46,373 nt of DNA from assembly GCA_964550025.1 (NCBI GenBank), contig CAZJYI010000088.1, positions 1-46,373 on the forward strand, written 5' to 3'. The notes under the pieces are model-generated. The model was not told where the DNA came from, made no database searches, and saw nothing but the letters and a program-made list of their open reading frames with translations. Made by a program: the position numbers and the translations under genes. Shown here piece after piece: positions 1 to 8,311 of the stretch; the first letter of the stretch is position 1; each line of letters starts with the position of its first letter. This stretch comes from CAZJYI01 sp964550025 (GTDB taxonomy: Bacteria; Verrucomicrobiota; Kiritimatiellia; UBA8416; CAYOBW01).

Positions 1-28
1 AGGAGGATATCCGGATCGGCCTGACATA

Positions 29-373
29 CTACGACGATGATGATGAGCGCACCCAGACGTCATGCGTAAACATGCTGACAATGAACTTCGATACGTCAGA
101 TTCGGCGGCCTGCTGCAGGGCATCGATTTCGCGCTCGAAACGCGCGATGCGCTTCTTGTGGAGCGAGTTCTTCGTCGGTTCGCTGAATCTGCTGAACTTG
201 ATTGCCCGCGGCTCTATTTCCTCATTCGGATCGACAAGGCGAAAGACGCAGGAGTTCCCGCCACGGCCACCTCCATTCAAGCAGTCCAGGAAGTAGTCAC
301 GGTTGTCGACGGAGATGTAGTCTTTGACCGTTCCAGGGCATTCCAGCACCAAGTCTCTACCGTTCCAACGCAT
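29..373 (-). CDS. Protein kinase N-lobe, truncated (last visible gene of the DUF4007/PAPS-reductase operon)
   Basis: The 114 residues read as the start of a Ser/Thr-type protein kinase: a glycine-rich loop (GGGRGGNS, residues 34-41), a VAIK-type lysine in AIKF (residue 59), and an alpha-C-like segment RFEREIDAL with candidate glutamates at 80 and 82. The reading frame then runs into five serines and a TAG stop about 30 bases from the window edge. The C-lobe with HRD and DFG motifs is absent, so this is a truncated gene, a frameshift, or damage near a contig end. The ATG follows a strong ribosome-binding site (GAGGAGGG) and lies 28 bases after the DUF262 gene, so it belongs to the same operon. 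Kinase family assignment is fairly good; whether an active kinase exists cannot be told here. Confidence 0.6.
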   Translation of the reverse strand: MRWNGRDLVLECPGTVKDYISVDNRDYFLDCLNGGGRGGNSCVFRLVDPNEEIEPRAIKFSRFSEPTKNSLHKKRIARFEREIDALQQAAESDVSKFIVSMFTHDVWVRSSSSS

Positions 374-401
374 GATCCCTCCTCATTTCAGATACGTGGC
401 G

Positions 402-1475
402 TCACGCAGGCGGCAGCCTTGAAGCCTTGAGCGTCCGGAATCCCTGCTTTCGCACGATTTCGGTATCATCGAGGTGGAAGAAATCCAGCACCTGACTCTG
501 AACTTCGTTCGCTTTGGGTGACTGATTCAGCAACAGATCCTGTAGGAACGTGGCTCTCCCTTCGCGGGCCTTCTTGGAATTGGACTGGGTCACGCAGTTC
601 ACCGCGTAGTCCATCAGCGGGGGACAGTCCTCGTTTGACGGAGAGATGTGCGGGCCAATGCGGACGAGGATCTTGTAGAAGTAGTCGAGAGTCGCATCCG
701 TTAGTGGAGGCGCATCTCGCAAGAACGCGAAGAGCGAGTAGAAGTCGTTCTTCTGTTTGTATCTCGTCCAGCGAATGGGATGGATCCCGTCAAATCTGAC
801 TATGTGTGCTAGAAGACCCTTGAAGTGTGCTTCAAGGTCATCGTACTTGTGCTGCGAAATGTCGTGTTCGTACATTTGGTCAACACGTTCCTTCTTCTCG
901 GCGATACCATACTCGAGCAGCGCAACAAGCTCTGACACAAACTCAATGTCGTTCATGCGGTTAGCTGAGCGCTCTGAGAACAGAGAGAGGCCGGAGAACT
1001 CAGGTGACGACGCCAGCGTTGTAATGAGCTGCTGAAAACGAGTGTCGTAGAAATCTGCCTTCTTGATTTCCGGACGGTTGAGACGGAGGCCAGACGAATT
1101 GACGAGGGCGTAGAACTTCTCGATCGACTCGGTTTGTTTCAGTCCCCGCAGAACGCAGACATTCAGCCGGTAGTCTTTGAAACTCTGTTGACCGGCATAG
1201 AAGCTGCCATCTGTGTCGGGGATGATGCCTTTCTCATACCCAATGATAGTGCGCGCCCGTTGCTGGCCATCGACCATCTCATATCTGCCTCGCGTAGTCT
1301 TGAGCATGAAGAAGTTGGGGATTGGCTGGCCGTGCGTGATCGTGTCCACAAGGCTCTTCTGTGCTGACGCAGACCAGACATCATTACGTTGGTAGGGTGG
1401 ATTGAGGTCAAGCCTGCCGGCATCATGGAGATCCAGCAGATCTTGGACGGTCCAGATTTCGATCTCGTATTTCAT
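402..1475 (-). CDS. DUF262 family protein (DGQQR motif)
   Basis: This 357-residue protein carries the DUF262 signature: NPPYQRNDVWS at residues 25-35 and VDGQQRARTI with the DGQQR motif at 69-73. DUF262 proteins resemble ParB/Srx-type nucleotidases, and several act in restriction of modified DNA, for example GmrSD-type enzymes; that is family knowledge. I see no C-terminal HNH/DUF1524 nuclease motif, so this looks like the DUF262 half alone. The frame is open further upstream to 1574, but that part overlaps the preceding gene. The ATG at 1475 has AAGGGA five bases before it and falls eight bases after the PAPS-reductase-like stop, so I chose it. The role in the operon is inferred: it could sense or cut DNA lacking or bearing a modification. 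Confidence 0.85.
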   Translation of the reverse strand: MKYEIEIWTVQDLLDLHDAGRLDLNPPYQRNDVWSASAQKSLVDTITHGQPIPNFFMLKTTRGRYEMVDGQQRARTIIGYEKGIIPDTDGSFYAGQQSFKDYRLNVCVLRGLKQTESIEKFYALVNSSGLRLNRPEIKKADFYDTRFQQLITTLASSPEFSGLSLFSERSANRMNDIEFVSELVALLEYGIAEKKERVDQMYEHDISQHKYDDLEAHFKGLLAHIVRFDGIHPIRWTRYKQKNDFYSLFAFLRDAPPLTDATLDYFYKILVRIGPHISPSNEDCPPLMDYAVNCVTQSNSKKAREGRATFLQDLLLNQSPKANEVQSQVLDFFHLDDTEIVRKQGFRTLKASRLPPA

Positions 1476-1483
1476 AGGGTCCC

Positions 1484-2293
1484 TTACAGTTGGCAAATCA
1501 GACAGGCTCGGTGGTCCTCGAACAACTCTTGCTTTCCTCCGAGCGTTTCCACAAGACGGCCGGTGCCTCGCCACTGTGCAGAACGAGCCGCACGGCGGGT
1601 CTTGTACTCCTCGACTATACGTTTCTGAACGCTGCGTTTCCGAAGCTCCCGTAGCGGCATTCCCTCCATCCAGGTGAACCCCTTGTCGTCAGGGCAATCG
1701 AGTTTCTCATAAGCCTCGGCTTCGTCGAACTTGTCCGGGAATCGCCTGAGGAGTTGTACCCACTCATACTTGGTTTGGAAAAAGCAGAAGAAACAGCCCG
1801 AGTGGGTACGTCCCCAGCTCAAGTACGGAGGCATTCCGATGCCGCTTTCTTCGAGGATGCGCATGACGCCGGCGTAGTCAATGCCATCCTGTTTGAAAGG
1901 GAAAACGGTGATGAGGTTGGGCTTGCCGCTGATGAGTCCGGTGCGGTCTTCATCCGCGCGGATACCAACGTAGCTGATGACTTCGTCATCGCCGACAAAC
2001 GCCTCAAAGGGCTTCAGCTTCAGCATCTTGGTACACCATCTCGCCTGGGGAGAGGGAAGGAATCCACCAAAGACCTTGTGCCAGTGGTCAAAGCCTCTCT
2101 CCGCGTTGAGGCGGATGATCCTCTTACCGAGATATGCCTCAACAAGATCCAGATAGGCGTACGTTTCGGGAAGCTCCTTCCCTGTGTCGCAGAACACGTA
2201 CTCCATGTCGGGAATGCGGTCCCGCATATAGATAGCGAGGGCTGTGCTATCTTTCCCTCCCGATAGCCCACAGATATGACGTGTGTGGTTCAC
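1484..2293 (-). CDS. PAPS reductase-like PP-loop ATP pyrophosphatase family protein (DndC/BrxP-like)
   Basis: The 269-residue product starts with the PP-loop SGGKDST (residues 11-17), which binds ATP and adenylates a substrate in PAPS reductases and in DndC. Cysteines stand in RWCTKMLK (87), in a CxxC pair (167, 170) and in a second CxxC at the extreme C terminus (264, 267), enough to hold an Fe-S cluster or zinc. In assimilatory enzymes the substrate is PAPS, but no cysteine-biosynthesis genes are nearby; the neighbours point instead to DNA sulfur modification (Dnd/Ssp) or to the PAPS-reductase-like component of BREX type 4. The start is GTG, three bases after the ATPase stop, so translation is coupled. 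Family certain; DNA-modification role inferred. Confidence 0.88.
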   Translation of the reverse strand: MNHTRHICGLSGGKDSTALAIYMRDRIPDMEYVFCDTGKELPETYAYLDLVEAYLGKRIIRLNAERGFDHWHKVFGGFLPSPQARWCTKMLKLKPFEAFVGDDEVISYVGIRADEDRTGLISGKPNLITVFPFKQDGIDYAGVMRILEESGIGMPPYLSWGRTHSGCFFCFFQTKYEWVQLLRRFPDKFDEAEAYEKLDCPDDKGFTWMEGMPLRELRKRSVQKRIVEEYKTRRAARSAQWRGTGRLVETLGGKQELFEDHRACLICQL

Positions 2294-2296
2294 CGG

Positions 2297-5200
2297 CTAC
2301 TCTTTCAAGCGCTTCCACAGAACCTCGGTTAGTGCGACCAAGCCGGTAGCGCCCTCTTTCTCGACGACCTTTTCGATCGCGTGCGCCAGTTCGTCCAAGC
2401 GCTCCCTGGGAACTGAGGCGCGAGACGCAAGCTGTACGCGTTCTTCACCATTGGCTTGTGTCAGGCAGATTCGCATAATCTTTGGATCTTGGCGAGTCCC
2501 TTTCCCAAACACCGCAGCCTCCGAACGCAGAAAGCGGCCGACCAACTCGCCCAGGTCAAACTCAAACCGGCTCTCATCACCGTCTACCCACTGGTGCGGT
2601 GGTTTGGAGACAATGAAAGCTGCCATCGACTCTGCCCATTCCTCGTCAGTGAGTGTAGCATCTGCAAGTCGGAAACAGAATGCCTTGAGCTTCGGGTCAG
2701 TGATCGCCGTGAAGAGCACGTCAGCCCTCTGCGCAACGGAGTTGCGCCAGTCTCGTTTCTCGTCGGCGGAGAAATGCGCGGCAAGCGCGTTGAGCAGACG
2801 TTTCCGGAGTTCGTAGTAGCATGCATGGAGCTCGTTGGTGCTCGATTTCAGGCCGGATACGAGGGGAGCAACGGACGAACGAGTACGTGTGTCCGGCTTG
2901 ATCGGCGAGACACCGCAGGCTCTCGGTAGATCGGCGAAGAGCAGCGTCACCGGTTCTCGTGCCTCGAGAAGTGTATCTCGCACTGCGATGGCAGTCGGGG
3001 AGAGTCGCTTCGTCTTGACCACATACGGAGGGAGCTTCGCGGCGAATGAGCAGAGTGGTTTCACCACGTCCAGGAGATCGGTCGTACCTTTCGGAATGTC
3101 GACGACATCCAACCTTGCGAGCTGCGTGAAAACATCCGCGCGGATACCGCGTACGTTGCAGTACTGCACTTCGAAGGTCTCAGGAGCCCGCAGCAAACGC
3201 TGCATTGCCGCGGGGGTCAAATGGCTCAGGAATCTGCCATCCTCATAGAAGGCGATCTCACTTCCGTGCAAAGCGTACTCCAGCGCGAGAAGCAGAGGCG
3301 CGAGCCCTCCCTTGATTCCATGAGGGCGATCACGAAGGAAATCAAAGACCTGGGGAACTGAAAGACGTTTGTCCGAGCGCTCCTTCAGCCACGCATGCAG
3401 AGCCCTCATCACGGGGCTGATGTTTAGCTGTTTCTCGTCCGTGTCCTTGCGCGGAAGCTTGAGCACATGGTCCTCCGTCCCTTTTTTGGGACGATGGAGC
3501 CAGCCCTTCTCGAACACGGAAAGATACATCGACATCTCAGGCGGACGCCTCTCAAGGTCCATGCCAAAGGCAGGTTCGTTCGGGTGCTCAAGCAATCCCT
3601 GAATGAGAAGCTGTCTGGCCGCTGCTGCTGCAGAACTGAGATGCTCCCGGTTGAGCAATTCGTGTCGGATTCGCGGCGCAGCGTCGTAGACGGCATCGAA
3701 GACTGTGGAAAGGAAAGCCGTGAACTGACGTGATGTGCGGATGTCCGGGACTTCTGCCCCACGCCATATCAAGGAGGACTTCGATTGCCCGAAGAAACGG
3801 CCTAGACCAACAGTGGCACGGATTGCGTCTGCCAGCCGCGCGGACTCGCGGTCTCGCCTGAGAGATACGGTGTCCCGTGCATAGGGGTCGTTGTTCAGCT
3901 CGGGAGTGTTGATGAGGATGTGTTCCCAAATGAGTGCTTCCCGGATCGGCTCCGACAGGCTTGTGACGGCACGGGAAGGAACGGCGACTACGCACTCCGG
4001 GATGTCGCTGAATTGCATGGCGAGCATGAGTGCTTTCTCCCGCTCGTTGTCAGAGCGGAGCAAGGGAACGAGGAGAAGGCCATCGGCCCTTCCGAGCGTG
4101 CTGCAGTCGGCTGACGTCTTCTCAAGTTCGGCGAGAGTGAGATACCGAACGCGGAAATATCGGAGGTTTCCGGTATTGATGTAGTGACGACGGGCAACGA
4201 GGCATTGGTTCCCAACGTGCGTACGCACGTACTCGGCAGGATCGTCAAGAGTACCAATAGCCAGGGAAGCCCTGTCATACGCGGCATGGAGATCGACGCT
4301 GACATGTGGCCAAAGGCAGAGACCGCCGCCAGAGCCCCTGTTGAAGAGAACACGTTTTCCCTCCTTTGCCTGAAGCTCCCGGATGCAGCGTTTCACGTCA
4401 GCCTTCTTGGCACTGGCGATCGCGCTGACCAAGACTGGCTCCGTGGCAAGCAGGTCACTCGAATTCAGGAGATTGAGGACGGCGACAGCCCGGAGGACGC
4501 GATCGGAGGTATCCGAACCGGCTTCGGCCGCGGACACGAGTGACTTGATCATCACCCATGTGCTCGCCTCGCGGCGATCAGACAGGACATGGTCGAAGTT
4601 GTGCAGGATGTAGTCATACAGATTGTCGAGTGCGTACAGTTGCTGCGTTCTGCCCAGATGATCCATGAGACCAAAGGGCTCCTCGGCAAAGAGGAACGAG
4701 AAGACGGAGCGCTCGTTTTGGGCATGCTGGTGCAAGAAGCGGTCCAGTGCCGGAAGAACGAAGGGGTCGAGAGGGAAAAGGTTCGGTGCTTCCTTCGCTA
4801 GTTGGGCAACACTTGCGTTGGCCCCATACCAACCTTGTGCGCAGGCAGTCTTCATCTGGCTTGACAGTATCTTTGCCGCGCCCGAAGGAAGGCGCTGGCG
4901 GTCGACGTTGAGCGCTGAGGCCAGAATGCAGACGGTTTGATCAAGCGAGTGGCGCAAGGGGAGTTGGGTATAGCGGCCGGAGACCTTCTCCCACTCACGT
5001 TCTTTCGAAAGCCCCAGTGCGTGTGCATAGGAGCTGAAGCCCTCGTGCAGGATGCCTACGACGACGAGTGGGCTGTTAGACCTCTTTCCGGCCTCCTCAG
5101 CGAGGAGTTGCCAAAGAAAGACATCGGAGCGTTCAGGGTTTTGAGCGGCAAACTCCAGTGTTTTCCCGAGTTCATCGATGACGAGGAGCAAGCCTGGCGC

Positions 5201-5734
5201 TCCAGCCATATCAGCGATTCGCCGGCGGTACAGAGAAACGAGCTGAAGGCATTCCGCTCCGGTCAAAGTTTCCTGAGCAAGGAGGGCCGCGAACTGGCCG
5301 CGCCGTCCCTTGCGAGAAGGGTGTGCCTCCAGATCCGCGAGGATCGCTCTGCGGATGACCTCCGGTAGCGGTTCACGGCTGCCAGTTACGAGCAGGGGAT
5401 GAAGGCGCGGCGGCTTGGCCAGACCATAGTGGCCGTATGCGAGGTCTTTCTGCAGGTGTTGGGGTAGCTTCTTCAGGTCCCCGCGCAACCAGTGGGCCAG
5501 CAGCAGAGCGAAGGTGGACTTCCCGGAGCCGTACGACCCAAATACGGTAAATGCGCGGTTGCCCGATTCCGGGCGGAGTCCGGCGGCAATCCTGCGCAAG
5601 TGGTCTAGCGCGATTGGAGTTGTTACGTAGCCGGCGAGCGCTGTCGGATCGCGGAAGTCCCGCTCAAGCTGTGCGGAGCGGAGGAAGTGCCCACGCGGGC
5701 GCACGATCCGACCGAGTCTACTCGCGCTGGTCAT
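2297..5734 (-). CDS. Large P-loop ATPase of a probable defence operon
   Basis: The 1145-residue protein has a Walker A motif (GSYGSGKST, residues 67-74), a Walker B (LLLVIDELG, 182-190) and a sensor-like strand (VVVGILHEGF, 224 onward) in its first 250 residues. The remaining 900 residues contain no motif I recognise; they are rich in helices and conserved-looking aromatic and charged stretches. Size and layout recall the large ATPases of defence systems such as BrxC/PglY or the Dnd restriction ATPases, but I cannot place it in one of those families by eye. Its ATG overlaps the DUF4007 stop (ATGA), and it ends three bases before the PAPS-reductase-like gene. It may power substrate recognition or translocation for the complex. 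Confidence 0.8.
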   Translation of the reverse strand: MTSASRLGRIVRPRGHFLRSAQLERDFRDPTALAGYVTTPIALDHLRRIAAGLRPESGNRAFTVFGSYGSGKSTFALLLAHWLRGDLKKLPQHLQKDLAYGHYGLAKPPRLHPLLVTGSREPLPEVIRRAILADLEAHPSRKGRRGQFAALLAQETLTGAECLQLVSLYRRRIADMAGAPGLLLVIDELGKTLEFAAQNPERSDVFLWQLLAEEAGKRSNSPLVVVGILHEGFSSYAHALGLSKEREWEKVSGRYTQLPLRHSLDQTVCILASALNVDRQRLPSGAAKILSSQMKTACAQGWYGANASVAQLAKEAPNLFPLDPFVLPALDRFLHQHAQNERSVFSFLFAEEPFGLMDHLGRTQQLYALDNLYDYILHNFDHVLSDRREASTWVMIKSLVSAAEAGSDTSDRVLRAVAVLNLLNSSDLLATEPVLVSAIASAKKADVKRCIRELQAKEGKRVLFNRGSGGGLCLWPHVSVDLHAAYDRASLAIGTLDDPAEYVRTHVGNQCLVARRHYINTGNLRYFRVRYLTLAELEKTSADCSTLGRADGLLLVPLLRSDNEREKALMLAMQFSDIPECVVAVPSRAVTSLSEPIREALIWEHILINTPELNNDPYARDTVSLRRDRESARLADAIRATVGLGRFFGQSKSSLIWRGAEVPDIRTSRQFTAFLSTVFDAVYDAAPRIRHELLNREHLSSAAAAARQLLIQGLLEHPNEPAFGMDLERRPPEMSMYLSVFEKGWLHRPKKGTEDHVLKLPRKDTDEKQLNISPVMRALHAWLKERSDKRLSVPQVFDFLRDRPHGIKGGLAPLLLALEYALHGSEIAFYEDGRFLSHLTPAAMQRLLRAPETFEVQYCNVRGIRADVFTQLARLDVVDIPKGTTDLLDVVKPLCSFAAKLPPYVVKTKRLSPTAIAVRDTLLEAREPVTLLFADLPRACGVSPIKPDTRTRSSVAPLVSGLKSSTNELHACYYELRKRLLNALAAHFSADEKRDWRNSVAQRADVLFTAITDPKLKAFCFRLADATLTDEEWAESMAAFIVSKPPHQWVDGDESRFEFDLGELVGRFLRSEAAVFGKGTRQDPKIMRICLTQANGEERVQLASRASVPRERLDELAHAIEKVVEKEGATGLVALTEVLWKRLKE

Positions 5735-6678
5735 GAGTAGATCCTCTCTCGCAGGGCGCGCAACGTCTTGTGATCGAGATCACCGTTGCGGTGGATGCTC
5801 TGCACAAGGGAGGACTCCACGTAGGAAAGAACCCCACTGGAACCGTCATCGAGGCGATCAAGCCTTTGCCGGATCTCTTCGTCTTCGAGCAAGAAGACCT
5901 GGCCTGGAGAATGGGGGCGTGTGGCGATCTCTCGGAATGAGATGGCGACCTCGGATGGGGCGACCCTTCGCCAGAAGTCGCACAGCGCATAGCTGAAGAG
6001 CGCATCTCCAATCTCCGGCTTCTTCCCTCGACGGAACGCATACACGTTCTCTGAGCGACCCTTGACAGAGTTCCGCTGCCCTCGTGCTTCGAGGAGATCG
6101 AGTTGGACGAGCGGACAGTCGAGGCCGGCTTCGAGCACATCTCCTCTCTTCCTCCTGGCGGGATGGTAAGTGTGGAAGAAGACGGAAAGGTGGCCTCGGA
6201 GAGAGCTGTCCGATGTGCGCACACCAGACTTCTTCAAATGGCGCGCAGCCGCGACCATGATGGAGCTCGGAATGAGTTCCGGTTCGTGCCATGCATTGAG
6301 CAAAAAATCCCAGGCGAACAGGGGGCGACGGGCGTGGGCTAGCTGCCAGTGGAGCAACCAGAGCGTCTGGTCGTCTTCCAGAAAGGGGTCGAGTCCGGTC
6401 TCGGGATGGAAAACCTGTTCACCAAATCTGGAAAGCTTGAAGCCTCCGTTGTCAGACGGTTCGATGACGCCTGTCCCAACCGCCCAGAAACGGATGGACC
6501 GGACCATGTTCTTGCCGACCCCGAGATCGATCATCGCCTGTGTTTCGTCCGAGAAGGCATACGGCGAGTCCAAGACAGCTTCGACGGCCTTGGGAAGCCA
6601 GGCAAAGCGAAAGGCGAATGTCTCGTGCCCAGCTATGGCATAGGTGTCATTTCTTCCCACTGTCGTGCTGTCCTGCAT
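5731..6678 (-). CDS. DUF4007 family protein, first gene of the operon
   Basis: The sequence carries the DUF4007 hallmarks GHETFAFRFAWL near the N terminus and LGVGKNMVRSIRFW about 35 residues later; length (315 residues) is usual for the family. Biochemical function is unknown to me. As I recall, such proteins are found beside PAPS-reductase-like and other DNA-sulfur-modification genes, which fits this context; I cannot check that here. The middle is basic and could bind nucleic acid. A TTG at 6693 is also in frame, but the predicted transcription start falls almost on it, so I prefer the ATG at 6678; leaderless initiation at the TTG is the alternative. The stop overlaps the ATPase start. Confidence 0.85.
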   Translation of the reverse strand: MQDSTTVGRNDTYAIAGHETFAFRFAWLPKAVEAVLDSPYAFSDETQAMIDLGVGKNMVRSIRFWAVGTGVIEPSDNGGFKLSRFGEQVFHPETGLDPFLEDDQTLWLLHWQLAHARRPLFAWDFLLNAWHEPELIPSSIMVAAARHLKKSGVRTSDSSLRGHLSVFFHTYHPARRKRGDVLEAGLDCPLVQLDLLEARGQRNSVKGRSENVYAFRRGKKPEIGDALFSYALCDFWRRVAPSEVAISFREIATRPHSPGQVFLLEDEEIRQRLDRLDDGSSGVLSYVESSLVQSIHRNGDLDHKTLRALRERIYS

Positions 6679-6698
6679 TGTATCAATTGCCAAAGCTG

Positions 6699-6726
6699 AC
6701 TATACACGTACGATGTGCGTTTGCAA
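6699..6726 (-). promoter_or_regulatory. Sigma70-type promoter of the DUF4007 operon
   Basis: Read on the minus strand there is a -35 TTGCAA (6721-6726), a 16-base spacer and a -10 TATAGT (6699-6704). Transcription would start near 6692, leaving about 14 bases before the ATG at 6678. No other promoter-like sequence is visible in the tightly packed operon. Confidence 0.55.
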
Positions 6727-6799
6727 GCGCAGGGCAACCTGGCGGAAAGGACCGCGCGGCGGAAAGGACAGGTCGAGTTCACTGATACTGACCTGGTAC

Positions 6800-7143
6800 T
6801 CAATCGAAACCGGGGCAGCCTGTCTTCTCGGCGTGTTCCCGGGAAATCGGGTAGTTCCTGCACAGCTCGGGTTTCGTGGCGTCGATCCGGCACCTGTACT
6901 TGTCTTGGCCGCGCACTTTGCGCAGCCACGGACAGCGAGCCACGTCGTCCTGCGTGCGGGGGCTGATCCAGATGTCGTACTCCACGTGGTCTCCGAAATC
7001 GACCGGATCGACCCATTCCAGAATGTCGGCCCGCCCCTCCCGCCCCACCGCAGAATATCGGTCTCTGACGCGCACGTGGCGTAGGCATCCAGGTTCAGAC
7101 AACAATGCCCGCATCGCTTACAGTTGAATCCGTCCGGCGGCAT
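6800..7143 (-). CDS. YkgJ family Cys-cluster protein, interrupted by a 1-base frameshift
   Basis: The N-terminal part reads MPPDGFNCKRCGHCC, a CxxCxxCC cluster typical of the YkgJ (zinc/iron-chelating) family. About 33 codons in, homology moves to another frame (GREGRADILEWVDP), which continues through further conserved cysteines (ARCPWL, YRCRI, ELCRNYP, TGCPGFD) to a TGA at 6800. Restoring one G in the G4 run at 7043-7046 joins the two parts into a protein of about 114 residues, normal for the family. The break is therefore either a sequencing error in a G-run or a young pseudogene. Family members are thought to bind metal; the physiological role is not established. The gene lies upstream of the defence promoter and is not clearly part of that operon. 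Confidence 0.7.
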
Positions 7144-7384
7144 ACGCCCTCTCCCATTCCGATTCGATAGAGCAGTGAACCAGAAGAACAGACGGGATGC
7201 GAGGCGGAAGCGACTTGAGCCACGCGGGTCGCGTGACTATGATGTGTTTCGCCGTTGAGGAACCGGGGAAGCAGGAGGCGAATCCCCGCGATTCCGCGGA
7301 TGCGGAGGATTCGGGAGCCGCAGCGGCGAAGTGACTGCTTCCGATACAAATAGCCTCCTCTGTTCTGGCTGGGGGTCCTGAATC

Positions 7385-8311
7385 ATGGCATGGCGCATCG
7401 GTGACTATCTGGAACGCGCGGAGATCGACAACCGTGTGCGCGGACGGGTTGAAGGCTACGTCCTTCTGCGTGGCTGTGAACAGCCGATCCTCCTGAACCT
7501 CGAGGGTAACTGCTGGCGGGACATGGCCGGTCAGCGCTTTGTCTTCGAGGGGACAGGGAGCGGCGTGTGTTCTGCCGATGATGCGCCGGCGCCATGCCAG
7601 GAGGGCGTTGTCGGCGACATGACCGCATCCCGCAAGGTCCGCGCGTTCGCGATCCCGCTGGAGGAAGCGCTGGCCCGCATCAGGCGTGGAGAGACGCCCC
7701 CCGAGGAGATGGCCAACGGTCTATACCTCGAGTGGTACAGTGATTTCAACGGCCGCGTGGTGCTCGAGACGACTGACTTCCGCATTGCGGAGATGTCGGA
7801 TGTTGCCTGGAAGATGACCGACGAAGACGAGCGCGAGCAACGGGAGAGCAATCTGGAGGCGATGGGCGATTTCATGAACCGGGTCGAACTGGCGGCCGAG
7901 ATGAGCTCGTCGGGTTGGACCCCTGAAGACGATGAGCCCATGGACGAGTTTCAGTGGGAGCGGTTCCTGCGCGAGTCGGACCGGCGGAGCGAGAAGTACG
8001 GGGAGGAGCTCGGCCTGATGGAGGAAGACGGCAGAGCGTGCGTCCGTGAAATGACCTTCCAGTCCAGAATGATCGGGACCAAGCTCGCGGGGGCGCTGAA
8101 TTCGCTCGGCTACCGCGGCCGTCCCGATCCCGGTTTCATCGTGGCCTACCTCAAGCGCGCGCTCGGATACTTCGACCCCGCCATGAAGGCTCTCAACGAG
8201 GTCCAGGCGGAGGACCTCGTCCCGGCCTCGGAACTGGCGAGCTACAAGCAGGAGCTCTTCGAGATTCGCGAAGCCATCCTGAACCTGATGCGCCGCTTTC
8301 GCGGTTGCTAA
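7385..8311 (+). CDS. Hypothetical protein, 308 residues
   Basis: I do not recognise this protein. It has no signal peptide or membrane segment and seems cytoplasmic. The first 130 residues look like mixed beta strands (RVEGYVLLRGCEQPILLNLE, later YLEWYSDFNGRVVLETTDF). The middle, residues 140-200, is very acidic and rich in Met and Glu. The last 100 residues are mainly helical and end in basic RRFRGC. The ATG follows a purine-poor leader (GGGGGTCCTGAATC). It is transcribed away from the YkgJ gene and converges with the downstream glycosyltransferase with no spacing at all, so no terminator separates them. Even codon usage and an open frame over 900 bases make it a credible gene. Confidence 0.75.
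   Translation: MAWRIGDYLERAEIDNRVRGRVEGYVLLRGCEQPILLNLEGNCWRDMAGQRFVFEGTGSGVCSADDAPAPCQEGVVGDMTASRKVRAFAIPLEEALARIRRGETPPEEMANGLYLEWYSDFNGRVVLETTDFRIAEMSDVAWKMTDEDEREQRESNLEAMGDFMNRVELAAEMSSSGWTPEDDEPMDEFQWERFLRESDRRSEKYGEELGLMEEDGRACVREMTFQSRMIGTKLAGALNSLGYRGRPDPGFIVAYLKRALGYFDPAMKALNEVQAEDLVPASELASYKQELFEIREAILNLMRRFRGC

Noticed and set aside
3..296. Plus-strand frame from the left edge with YYDDDDERTQT
   Set aside because: Antisense to the kinase N-lobe, which has recognisable motifs; the acidic run is the inverse of the serine codons.
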